The notes beneath the pieces were generated by a model. That model ran no database searches and had not been told where the DNA came from. It saw nothing but the letters and a program-made list of their open reading frames with translations. 13,349 bases of DNA from Gammaproteobacteria bacterium (GTDB lineage: Bacteria > Pseudomonadota > Gammaproteobacteria > Chromatiales > Sedimenticolaceae). The stretch lies in contig JAGRHE010000068.1 of assembly GCA_020445165.1 (NCBI GenBank), positions 1-13,349 of the forward strand, given 5' to 3'. Both the position numbers and the translations under genes were made by a program. Below are positions 1 to 6,230 of the stretch, in pieces; positions within the stretch are counted from its first letter, which is position 1, and every line of letters begins with the position of its first letter.

Positions 1-33
1 CCATCCATGATTGCCAGCGCGCCGCCTGCCTGA
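1..33 (+). CDS. Possible C-terminal tail of an upstream gene
   Basis: The first frame is open from the window edge to a TGA at 31-33, giving a ten-residue Ala/Pro-rich tail. The stop lies two bases before the photolyase ATG at 36, as expected if an upstream gene is co-transcribed with phrB. Ten residues cannot be assigned to a family, and the frame may be open by chance. The photolyase frame is also open to the window edge, but it has no photolyase-like residues before the ATG. Confidence 0.2.
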   Translation, partial: PSMIASAPPA

Positions 34-35
34 TC

Positions 36-1457
36 ATGTCGCTGGCGATCGTCTGGTTCCGGCGCGACCTGCGTGTGCACGACAACCCGGCACTGGCGGC
101 GGCGCTCGATGCCCATCGCTGGGTCCTGCCGATCTATATCCACGCACCGCAGGAAGAGGGTGACTGGGCACCCGGCGCGGCATCGGACTGGTGGCTGCAC
201 CATGCCCTGGCCGATCTCTCGCAGCAGCTCGACGGCCGCCTGCTGGTCCGTCGCGGCGACAGCCTCGCAACGCTGCGGGATCTGGTCGCCCGGACCGAGG
301 CCGAGGCGGTCTATTGGAACCGCCTGTACGAGCCGTCGCTCATCGAGCGCGACACGCAGATCAAGCAGGCCATGCGCGATGCCGGGATACGGGCGTCGAG
401 CCACAATGCCGCCCTGATGTTCGAACCCTGGGAGGTCAGCAACAAACAGGAAGCGCCGTACCGCGTGTTCACCCCGTTCTGGAAACGCCTACGCGAGATC
501 GGCCTGCCGCAGCGCGCGGTCACCGTCGACGACGTTGACGGCAAGCTGGCCGGCGAACAGCGGATCTCGGAGCTCGACCCGGTCGCGCTCGACGACCTGG
601 GTCTGTTACCCGATATCGACTGGGATGAAGGCATCGATGCGGCGTGGGTGCCGACCCGGGGTGGTGCCGAGGGGCGGTTGGACGAGTTCCTGGCCAGCGC
701 ACTTCGCCGCTATGCGGAGGGCCGTGACCGACCGGACAAGGACTAAGACTGGGTGTCACGCCTGTCGCCGTACCTGCATTTCGGCCAGCTCGGCCCGCGC
801 GAGGTCGTGGCCGCCTGTCAGGGGCAGGATGTCGATGCCGAGTCGTTCCTGCGCGAACTCGGCTGGCGCGAGTTCGCCAGTCACCTGCTGTACCACTTTC
901 GCCACACCAGTGACGAGCCGCTCGATCAGCGCTTTGCCGATTTTCCATGGCGCGATGACGCTGGGCAGCTGCGCGCCTGGCAGCGCGGGCGAACCGGGGT
1001 GCCGATGGTCGACGCCGGCATGCGCCAGTTGTGGCATACCGGCTGGATGCACAACCGCGTGCGTATGATCGTGGCCTCGTTCCTGACCAAGAACCTGCTG
1101 CTGCCGTGGCAGGCGGGTGCGCGCTGGTTCTGGGACACGCTGGTCGATGCCGATCTGGCCAGCAACAGTCTCGGCTGGCAGTGGACGGCCGGCAGCGGTG
1201 CCGATGCCGCGCCGTACTTCCGCGTGTTCAACCCGGTTCTGCAGGGCGAGAAATTCGATCCGCGCGGCGCCTACGTGCGCCAGTGGGTGCCGGAGCTCAA
1301 GGGCCTGCCGGACAAGTGGCTGCACCGGCCATGGGAGGCGCCGGCTGCGGTACTCGACGAGGCGGGAATCAGGCTGGGGCGCGACTATCCGAAGCCGCTG
1401 GTCGATCTGAAGGCCAGCCGCGAACGGGCGCTCGCGGCCTGGGCCGAGGTCAAGTGA
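36..1457 (+). pseudogene. phrB: Deoxyribodipyrimidine (CPD) photolyase, interrupted by an in-frame stop
   Basis: This is a class I photolyase that would repair UV-made cyclobutane pyrimidine dimers in the cytoplasm using blue light and FADH-. One frame runs from ATG 36 to TGA 1455-1457 (474 codons, close to E. coli PhrB length) but has TAA at 744-746 (codon 237). The first part (236 aa) starts with the family signature WFRRDLRVHDNPAL and is the antenna-cofactor domain. The second part restarts at best with GTG 753 (234 aa) and is the FAD-binding helical domain. It has SRLSPYLHFG, GWMHNR and the NSLGWQWTAGSG region, and its Trp electron-transfer triad is intact (W305, W358, W381 in continuous numbering; W306, W359, W382 in E. 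coli). No clear Shine-Dalgarno precedes either start. Conservation beyond the stop suggests a recent lesion, a sequence error, readthrough or two separately made domains. Photolyase identity is near certain; its working state is not. Confidence 0.88.
744..746 (+). other. In-frame TAA inside phrB, within a probable 6-nt insertion
   Basis: The local codons are GAC AAG GAC TAA GAC TGG GTG followed by the SRLSP motif. Family members usually have about five residues between the conserved RD-x-P and SRLSP. Here there are seven codons, so removing TAA GAC (or GAC TAA) would restore the usual spacing as RDRPDKDWVSRLSP. AAGGAC followed by TAAGAC looks like an imperfect 6-nt tandem duplication. The usual spacing is from memory of the family, not from an alignment. 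Confidence 0.6.
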
Positions 1458-1467
1458 TGCGGGCCGT

Positions 1468-1490
1468 CCGGATCAGGATTCCTGTCCCGG
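1468..1490. terminator. Weak hairpin just after phrB
   Basis: CCGG-AT-CAGG, a three-base ATT loop, then CCTG-TC-CCGG: two 4-bp stems separated by a 2x2 mismatch. It starts 11 bases after the phrB stop, between convergent genes, where a terminator would be useful. No T-run follows on either strand, and it overlaps the doubtful small ORF, so it may have no function. Confidence 0.2.
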
Positions 1491-1667
1491 GGTACGCGTG
1501 CGAGGTGTCAGTGAACCGGCCTGGCTGCCGGCCGGCGACGAGGCCTGTAGCTGGTAGGCGGCGCGCCGTTTCAGGTAGGCGCCTTTTCTGAGGTCGCCAA
1601 AATGCGACTCCGGCTGATCTTCGTTGGCGATTGCCGGGTAGGCCGGCTGCTGCGTGGCACTGTTCAT
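1473..1667 (-). CDS. Possible small hydrophilic protein of unknown function (64 aa)
   Basis: ATG at 1667 to TGA at 1473 on the minus strand, downstream of and co-oriented with the MerR regulator, 201 bp after its stop. Codons are typical of the window (many GCC, CAG, CTG, CGC), and the translation is polar and basic with a short FGDLRKGAYLKRRAAYQLQ stretch that could form a helix. It has no membrane segment, no signal peptide and no recognised domain. No convincing Shine-Dalgarno lies upstream. A longer frame starting at 1680 overlaps it and looks less like a protein. I do not recognise the family; the ORF may be spurious in GC-rich DNA. Confidence 0.3.
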   Translation of the reverse strand: MNSATQQPAYPAIANEDQPESHFGDLRKGAYLKRRAAYQLQASSPAGSQAGSLTPRTRTPGQES

Positions 1668-1868
1668 CGCGATTCTGCATCCATTTCAGGGTGGTGGTTG
1701 CCCCACCGCCGCCTCTTCGGGGCCGCTGGTGTGTTTCGGGTTCCTAATGTGTAGACCATGCGCGTGACTTTTTCGTGAAGGCTGAGAAAATTCTTCCCAG
1801 CGACCACGTTTTTCTGATCCAGGTCACACATGACAGCCCGGTCGCGTGTCCCAGGGTGCACGGCTCCA

Positions 1869-2861
1869 TCAATGCTCGCGCGCCGGTGCACTTTCGCGTC
1901 CCGGGACCGACAGGTTTTCCACCTCGGCCAGACGTTCGAGTGCCACCTCCATCAGCCAGCGTGCACGTGCCGTCATCTGATGCAGGTAGCCGTGCAGGGC
2001 GGCATCCTGCTTGGATGCCACCTCGCAACGGGCACTGTAATCCTCGAACGCGGTCAGTTGCTCGATCAGGCTGGCCATGTGGTGTGGGCATTCGCAGTCG
2101 AGGCTGGTAGTCACCCCCGACAGGTGCACCAGCTGCTCCCGGCTGAAACGCTTGGGCGGTACCGGCTCGTTGCTGGCGACCTTCGGGTTCCATTCCGGTG
2201 GTTGCCAGTCGACCTGGCGGGTCTGGGCCAGCTGGCATTGTTGCCAGATATGCTCCAGCGCCACCGGGGCACGCAGAGTGTGCAGCCCGTAGCGCTGCAG
2301 CTGGCTGACGATGTTCGACGGACTGAAGGCGTAGATCACGATGATCCTGCGCGCGCGCGTACGCAGCTCCGGGTTGTTCAGATCACGCGCAATCTGGCGG
2401 TCCAGGAAGGGCAGCTCGATCACCAGCGTGTCGCATTCGGTCTCGTCTTCGAGAAAAGCCTCCAGGTCGGTGTAGGCGCCGGCCAGTTCCAGCCCTTTGG
2501 GCATGCTTTCCGTGTTGCAGGCGCGCACCGAGATCGCCTGGCCTACGACGCACACCTCGTGCTGGCCACTGCCAACCGGCGGCAGGTTGGCCGGCTGCGC
2601 CGAGTTGAGCCGGCGGTTGAGCTCGTCGATCGGCAGGTTGGCCACGGTGCTGATTGCGTAACCCTGGTCGACCAGCGTCTTGATCATCGTCAGCCGGGTC
2701 ACGTCCTGCTGGCTGTACAGCCTGCCGCCTTTTGGTGTGCGTTGAGGGTCGACAATCTCGTATCGCCGCTCCCAGATGCGCAGGGTGTCGGGCGAGATAC
2801 CAGTGAGACGGGCAACGGCGCCGATCCGGTAGGCGCCCTGGTTATCGGTCGTGCTGGTCAT
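1869..2861 (-). CDS. MerR-family transcriptional regulator, CarH/LitR-like, without a B12 motif
   Basis: A 330-aa regulator, probably of the light/oxidative-stress genes around it. Residues 11-80 are a MerR winged helix-turn-helix starting YRIGAVARLTGISPDTLRIW and followed by ERRY and GGRLYS, the wording typical of CarH/LitR-type MerR proteins. Residues about 100-208 alternate predicted strands and helices like a B12-binding Rossmann fold, but no E/D-x-H-x-x-G cobalamin motif is visible. A C-terminal helical part (about 238-316) contains Cys256, Cys258, Pro259, His260, His261, Cys279, His290 and His294. The minus-strand ATG at 2861 is preceded by AAGAGG at good spacing. It is separated from DUF3429 by 148 bp, so it may have its own promoter. 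CarH/LitR regulators commonly sit near phr genes and control light-induced carotenoid, photolyase and lipid genes; B12-independent LitR forms working with other photoreceptors are known. The targets here are inferred from context. Confidence 0.88.
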   Translation of the reverse strand: MTSTTDNQGAYRIGAVARLTGISPDTLRIWERRYEIVDPQRTPKGGRLYSQQDVTRLTMIKTLVDQGYAISTVANLPIDELNRRLNSAQPANLPPVGSGQHEVCVVGQAISVRACNTESMPKGLELAGAYTDLEAFLEDETECDTLVIELPFLDRQIARDLNNPELRTRARRIIVIYAFSPSNIVSQLQRYGLHTLRAPVALEHIWQQCQLAQTRQVDWQPPEWNPKVASNEPVPPKRFSREQLVHLSGVTTSLDCECPHHMASLIEQLTAFEDYSARCEVASKQDAALHGYLHQMTARARWLMEVALERLAEVENLSVPGRESAPAREH

Positions 2862-3009
2862 TGCGGGTACCTCTTTGTGTTCGCATGGTTAAACGATTGC
2901 CGACATGTCGGGCTGATGTCGTCAGCGTGGTATTCGGCAGCAAAAGTCAGCGCAACCTGAGCGTTGTCGCCTGGTGCAGCCGGCAGTTGGCAAGACAAGC
3001 TGCCGCCAC
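2862..3009 (-). promoter_or_regulatory. Intergenic region upstream of the MerR regulator
   Basis: This is a 148-bp gap between the DUF3429 stop and the MerR start, long for this compact island, so an independent and possibly autoregulated promoter is plausible. On the minus strand it contains GTTTAACnAT (2894-2885), also found in the divergent region at 4061-4070, then AAGAGG eight bases before the ATG. No confident -35/-10 pair was found. Confidence 0.35.
2900..2911. promoter_or_regulatory. 12-bp perfect palindrome, candidate MerR operator
   Basis: CCGACATGTCGG is its own reverse complement and lies 39 bases upstream of the regulator's start codon. MerR proteins bind inverted repeats as dimers and often control their own gene, so an operator role is possible. 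A 12-bp palindrome is expected a few times by chance in 13 kb, so position is the main support. Confidence 0.3.
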
Positions 3010-3474
3010 TCATGCCGCTTCGACCGGCACCGCGAAGACGGCGACAACCAGAACCAGCACGACCACCCCGGTAAGCGGCAGACGAAGCCGGCGATAGCGG
3101 TCGTCCAGGACCGGCAGCAGGTAGCGGTCGACCACCAGGATCAGGCCGAACAGCACGGCGAAGCCGGCGAACGCAAAGCGGGCGGGCAGTGCGAGCAGGG
3201 TCCATGCCAGCAGCGCCGGCATCACGCCCCAGCGCAACCGGGCGTGCTGCAGACCGGGACGGTTATCTCCTGTCACGCCCCAGTGCACGGCACCAAGAAA
3301 ACTGGCAATCACCGCGGCGTAATGACGCAGCGTATCGCTTGCCACGACGCGCCATTGCGGATCCTGCGCCAGCAGCATCACGGCCAGGCATGCCAGAAAC
3401 GGGATCAGTCCGGCATAGCCCAACCAGCGCCGCTCCTGCTGCCAGGCCATGCCCGGCTCGGGGATGGCGCTCAC
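3010..3474 (-). CDS. DUF3429 family inner-membrane protein
   Basis: A 154-aa protein with about five hydrophobic segments (near residues 18-35, 49-67, 80-97, 100-125 and 132-150) and short loops, so an inner-membrane protein. The segment HYAAVIASFLGAVHWG near residues 50-65 is typical of DUF3429. The biochemical role is unknown; members often occur beside photolyase and oxidative-stress genes in Proteobacteria. The start is GTG at 3474, overlapping the peroxidase stop as GTGA, which implies translational coupling; an ATG at residue 9 (3450) is an alternative. The stop is TGA. Family assignment is fairly sure, function unknown. Confidence 0.8.
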   Translation of the reverse strand: MSAIPEPGMAWQQERRWLGYAGLIPFLACLAVMLLAQDPQWRVVASDTLRHYAAVIASFLGAVHWGVTGDNRPGLQHARLRWGVMPALLAWTLLALPARFAFAGFAVLFGLILVVDRYLLPVLDDRYRRLRLPLTGVVVLVLVVAVFAVPVEAA

Positions 3475-4031
3475 AGCTGCCTCTCGATTGCGTCGACCAC
3501 TGTCCGGCTTTGCGGCGACGTGAAGCTCAGGAAGTTGTCCACCAGGCGGCCGTCACGACCAATCAGGTACTTGTGGAAGTTCCATTTCGGGTAGCGACCG
3601 GCTGCCTGGGCCAGACCCTCGAACAGCGGGTCGGCGCTTCCCTTGCGCACGCTGGTCTTGGCGAACATCGGGAATTTCACGCTGTAGGCCAGGCGGCAGA
3701 AGTCTTTGATCTGCTGCTCGCTGCCCGGCTCCTGGCCACCGAAATCGTTGGATGGAAAGCCCAGCACCACGAGGCCGCGGTCACGGTAGGTCGCGTACAG
3801 GGCCTCCAATCCTTCGTACTGGCCAGTGAATGCGCACTTGCTGGCGGTGTTGACGATCAGGACCACCTTACCCGCGTATGCCTGCTTCAGGTTGACCACC
3901 TCGTCGCTGCCGAGTCGGCGTACCTCGTGGTCGAGCAGGTGCCGGTCGCCGGTGGTATCGGCGTGCACGGAGGCGAATGAAAGGAGCGCGAGCAGGGGCG
4001 TCATCTTGAAAGGGAATTGTACAGGTTTCAT
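3471..4031 (-). CDS. Glutathione peroxidase family protein, exported
   Basis: A thiol peroxidase of the GPx family (186 aa) that reduces hydrogen or lipid peroxides. Family motifs are NTASKCAFTGQY with peroxidatic Cys66, FGGQEPG with Gln100 and KWNF with Trp150, the usual catalytic Cys-Gln-Trp set. Cys112 in the FCRLAY segment sits where thioredoxin-dependent bacterial and plant GPx enzymes carry the resolving Cys, so thioredoxin-like rather than glutathione reductant is plausible. The usual FPCNQFGG reads FPSNDFGG here. The N-terminus has a hydrophobic stretch ending SVHA around residue 24, a probable signal peptide, so the enzyme likely acts in the periplasm. ATG 4031 has AAGG eight bases upstream; the second Met (residue 10) would also leave a signal peptide. 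It is the first gene of the minus-strand operon and is divergent from the lipid operon. Confidence 0.9.
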   Translation of the reverse strand: MKPVQFPFKMTPLLALLSFASVHADTTGDRHLLDHEVRRLGSDEVVNLKQAYAGKVVLIVNTASKCAFTGQYEGLEALYATYRDRGLVVLGFPSNDFGGQEPGSEQQIKDFCRLAYSVKFPMFAKTSVRKGSADPLFEGLAQAAGRYPKWNFHKYLIGRDGRLVDNFLSFTSPQSRTVVDAIERQL

Positions 4032-4065
4032 GCGGGATACCTTGTTTTTCCTGTCGCAGTGTTTA

Positions 4066-4078
4066 ACTATTGTATAGT
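4066..4078. promoter_or_regulatory. Dyad overlapping both candidate -10 elements
   Basis: ACTAT-TGT-ATAGT is an inverted repeat with 5-bp arms and a 3-bp centre. Read rightwards it contains TATAGT, read leftwards TACAAT, so one dyad could supply the -10 regions of both divergent promoters or serve as a repressor site blocking both. Confidence 0.4.
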
Positions 4079-4115
4079 AAATTAGGTAACGTTGTGCAAT
4101 AACTGCTACACAAAC

Positions 4116-4121
4116 AGAGGG
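4116..4121 (+). promoter_or_regulatory. Shine-Dalgarno fixing the FAD-protein start
   Basis: AGAGGG lies six bases before ATG 4128. The frame is open further back to a TTG at 4092, but that extension has no ribosome site and lacks family-like residues, so 4128 is preferred. Confidence 0.75.
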
Positions 4122-4127
4122 TTAATC

Positions 4128-5459
4128 ATGAACAAAAGCAGACGTGTTGCCGTGGTCGGCAGCGGAATCAGCGGTGCGGCGAGCGCGTGGCTGCTGCGCG
4201 ACGCCTGCGATGTGTCGCTGTTCGAACAGGAAGCGCGGTTCGGCGGCCACACCCACACGGTGTCGGTCGATGAGGGCGACCGTTCGTTGCGGATCGACAC
4301 CGGGTTCATGGTCTACAACCGGCCCAACTACCCGCTGCTGTCGGCGCTGTTCGATCACCTGTCGGTCGCGAGCTACCCCACCGACATGTCGTTCGCAGCC
4401 TCTTTCGATGGCGGCCGCCTCGAGTACGCCGGGACCGATCTGAACGGCCTGTTCGGCCAGCGGCGCAACCTGCTGCAGCGCGACTTCTGGCGCCTGCTCA
4501 GCGACATTCTGCGGTTCAACCGGGTGGCCGGACAGGCGCTGCGCAGCCCGCCTGCGGACGACGAGTGTCTGGCCGATTTTCTCGACCGGCACGCCTTCGG
4601 CGACGGTTTCCGGCAACACTACCTGTACCCGATGGCTGCGGCCATCTGGTCCAGCCCGAGCGCCCGGATTGCGCATTTTCCGGCGCTCAGCTTCCTGCGC
4701 TTCTTCGCCAACCACGGCCTGATCCGGTTGGCCGACCGCCCTCAGTGGCTGACGGTTGAAGGTGGCTCGCGCGCCTATCTCGATCGCCTGCTGGACGACC
4801 TGGGTGGGCGTGCCCGGGTGGCTGCCAGGGTGGTCAGTGTCGAGCGTCGCCGGGAAGGTGCCACCCTGGTTTTCGCGGATGGCCAGCGCGCGCAGTTCGA
4901 CGACGTGATCCTGGCCTGCCACAGCGACCAGGCGCTGGCACTGCTGGCGTCACCGACAGCCGAGGAACGCGACGTCGTCGGCGCGATTTCCTACCAGCCC
5001 AACCGGGTGCTGCTGCATACCGACCCTGCACTGATGCCGAAGCAGCGTCGGGTTTGGTCGTCCTGGAACTACCTGCGCGAGGGGACATCGGCAGACGATC
5101 CGGTCAGCGTGACCTATTGGATGAATTCCCTGCAGCGGCTGGCGACCCGGCGCGACTACTTCGTCAGTCTCAACCCAGTCCGTGAGCCGGCGGCCGCCAG
5201 CATCGTCGGTGAGTACCACTACGAGCACCCGGTCTTCGATGCCGGGGCATTGCGGGCGCAGCGGCAATTGCACCGGATCCAGGGCCGCGAGCGCACCTGG
5301 TTTGCCGGCGCCTGGACCGGGTACGGGTTTCACGAGGATGGCATGCGTTCGGCCGTCGAGGTGGCCGCAGCGCTCGGTGCGCGCGTGCCCTGGTTGGAAC
5401 AGGCAAAGTCCTCGCGCGCACTGAGCATGATTCCGACGCTGGCGGGACAGCCGGCATGA
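4128..5459 (+). CDS. FAD/NAD(P)-dependent oxidoreductase (amine-oxidase-like, COG2907 type)
   Basis: A 443-aa flavoprotein. The N-terminus carries the dinucleotide-binding motif VAVVGSGISGAASAWLL (GxGxxG at residues 11-16), with an acidic FEQE at the end of the second strand and GGHTHT beyond it. The C-terminal FAD-contact region reads WFAGAWTGYGFHEDGMRSAVE, as in the amine oxidase/desaturase superfamily. This family almost always sits next to DUF1365 and a Cfa-like methyltransferase, as here. Such genes are induced by light or singlet oxygen, and in Rhodobacter sphaeroides an island of this type supplies enzymes that desaturate and oxidise methylated phospholipid acyl chains to furan fatty acids. 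A role in oxidation or desaturation of membrane acyl chains is therefore inferred; I cannot say which step. It is first in the operon, and its stop overlaps the DUF1365 start (ATGA). Confidence 0.88.
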   Translation: MNKSRRVAVVGSGISGAASAWLLRDACDVSLFEQEARFGGHTHTVSVDEGDRSLRIDTGFMVYNRPNYPLLSALFDHLSVASYPTDMSFAASFDGGRLEYAGTDLNGLFGQRRNLLQRDFWRLLSDILRFNRVAGQALRSPPADDECLADFLDRHAFGDGFRQHYLYPMAAAIWSSPSARIAHFPALSFLRFFANHGLIRLADRPQWLTVEGGSRAYLDRLLDDLGGRARVAARVVSVERRREGATLVFADGQRAQFDDVILACHSDQALALLASPTAEERDVVGAISYQPNRVLLHTDPALMPKQRRVWSSWNYLREGTSADDPVSVTYWMNSLQRLATRRDYFVSLNPVREPAAASIVGEYHYEHPVFDAGALRAQRQLHRIQGRERTWFAGAWTGYGFHEDGMRSAVEVAAALGARVPWLEQAKSSRALSMIPTLAGQPA

Positions 5460-6229
5460 CGTTGCCGCTCGCCCATGCCTGTGTCTACCGCGCCGAGGTC
5501 ATGCACCAGCGCCTGCTCGATACCGGGTATCGTTTCCGGTACCGCGTGTTCAGCCTGCTGCTGGATATTGACCGGATCGACCAGGCAGCGGACAGCGCAT
5601 GGTGTTTCTCACGTAACCGTTTCAACCTGCTCAGCTTCCACGATGCCGACCACCTGCCCGCGGACGCCGCCGATCTGCGCGCCTGGGCCGAAGGCGTGCT
5701 GGCCGATGGCGGGGTTCGGCAGCATCCCGCACGCATCCGGCTGCTGTGCTTCCCGCGCGTGCTCGGCATGGTGTTCAACCCGCTCAGCCTCTGGTACTGC
5801 GAAGACGCGGATGGTGACCCTGTCGCCGTCATCGCCGAAGTCCGCAACACTTTCGGCGAGCGGCATTGCTACCTGCTACGGCCGCAGTCGACACCGCCAG
5901 CATGGCCGCTCAGCGCGCGGCACGCCAAGGATTTCCACGTGTCGCCTTTCATCGGTATGCAGGCTGAGTATGCCTTTCGCCTGTCGCGCCCGGCACGGCG
6001 CTTGCGCATTGTCATCCGCGAATTCCGTGACCGGCAGCTGCTGCTGGTCGCGACCCAGCATGGTGAGCGTCATCCGTTCACAGCATCGGAGCTGTTGCGC
6101 CAAGCCCTTCGGGTACCGCTGCAGACGGTGAAGGTGCTGGCAGCCATTCACTGGCACGCGCTCAGGATCTGGCTGCGCGGCGTGCCTTTCCACCGCAAAC
6201 CCGAACCCCCCTTGGAAGAGGTCAGCTGA
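5456..6229 (+). CDS. DUF1365 family protein
   Basis: A 257-aa DUF1365 (COG3496) protein, the family's usual length. Conserved stretches are YRFRYRVFSLLLDID near residue 25, FPRVLGMVFNPLSLWYC around 98-114, EVRNTFGERHCYLL around 128-141 and KDFHVSPFIGM around 159-169. No signal peptide or firm transmembrane segment is seen, though the C-terminal part is rich in aromatic and basic residues and could lie on the membrane. Catalytic chemistry is not established to my knowledge; constant linkage to the FAD protein and Cfa-like enzyme implies a shared lipid-modification pathway. ATG 5456 overlaps the preceding stop by four bases, so it is translationally coupled. Confidence 0.9.
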   Translation: MTLPLAHACVYRAEVMHQRLLDTGYRFRYRVFSLLLDIDRIDQAADSAWCFSRNRFNLLSFHDADHLPADAADLRAWAEGVLADGGVRQHPARIRLLCFPRVLGMVFNPLSLWYCEDADGDPVAVIAEVRNTFGERHCYLLRPQSTPPAWPLSARHAKDFHVSPFIGMQAEYAFRLSRPARRLRIVIREFRDRQLLLVATQHGERHPFTASELLRQALRVPLQTVKVLAAIHWHALRIWLRGVPFHRKPEPPLEEVS

Positions 6230-6230
6230 T

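Larger units (their letters stand above)
1458..1868. other. 411-bp convergent intergenic region, no secure gene
   Basis: This stretch lies between the phrB stop (+) and the MerR-regulator stop (-). It holds a weak hairpin near the phrB end and a 64-codon minus-strand ORF that may or may not be a gene. The part from 1668 to 1868 shows no convincing gene, terminator with a T-run, promoter or repeat; a GCCCC/GGGGC pair (1700-1704 and 1719-1723, 14-nt loop) is too weak to call. Confidence 0.5.
4032..4127. promoter_or_regulatory. Divergent promoter region between peroxidase and FAD-protein operons
   Basis: This 96-bp spacer is clearly AT-rich against its GC-rich surroundings and must hold start signals for both directions. 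For the minus strand a TTGCAC (4099-4094) and TACAAT (4074-4069) pair has a 19-bp spacer, the long spacing typical of MerR-activated promoters. For the plus strand the best -10 candidate is TATAGT (4073-4078), with a poor -35 (TTCCTG, 4048-4053) also 19 bp away. These are read by eye and unproven. Confidence 0.5.

Noticed and set aside
744..746. Recoding of the photolyase stop as selenocysteine, pyrrolysine or a reassigned sense codon
   Set aside because: Selenocysteine uses TGA and pyrrolysine TAG. TAA reassignment would be extraordinary in bacteria, and no other gene here contains an in-frame TAA.
1664..1891. 75-codon minus-strand ORF crossing the MerR stop
   Set aside because: It overlaps the end of the MerR gene in another frame, has no ribosome site and has no family-like sequence.
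2347..2366. Alternating GC tract with CTGCG/CGCAG arms, a Z-DNA-like or hairpin site
   Set aside because: It lies inside the MerR coding region in codons for an Arg-rich stretch, and composition alone explains it.
1830..2960. 376-codon plus-strand ORF opposite the MerR gene
   Set aside because: Its translation lacks any domain and mirrors a clearly coding minus-strand MerR gene; long antisense frames are common in GC-rich DNA.
4032..4127. RpoE/ChrR-type promoter as in Rhodobacter
   Set aside because: No TGATC-like -35 with a TAAG-like -10 at proper spacing is visible in the spacer, and no sigma or anti-sigma gene lies in the window.
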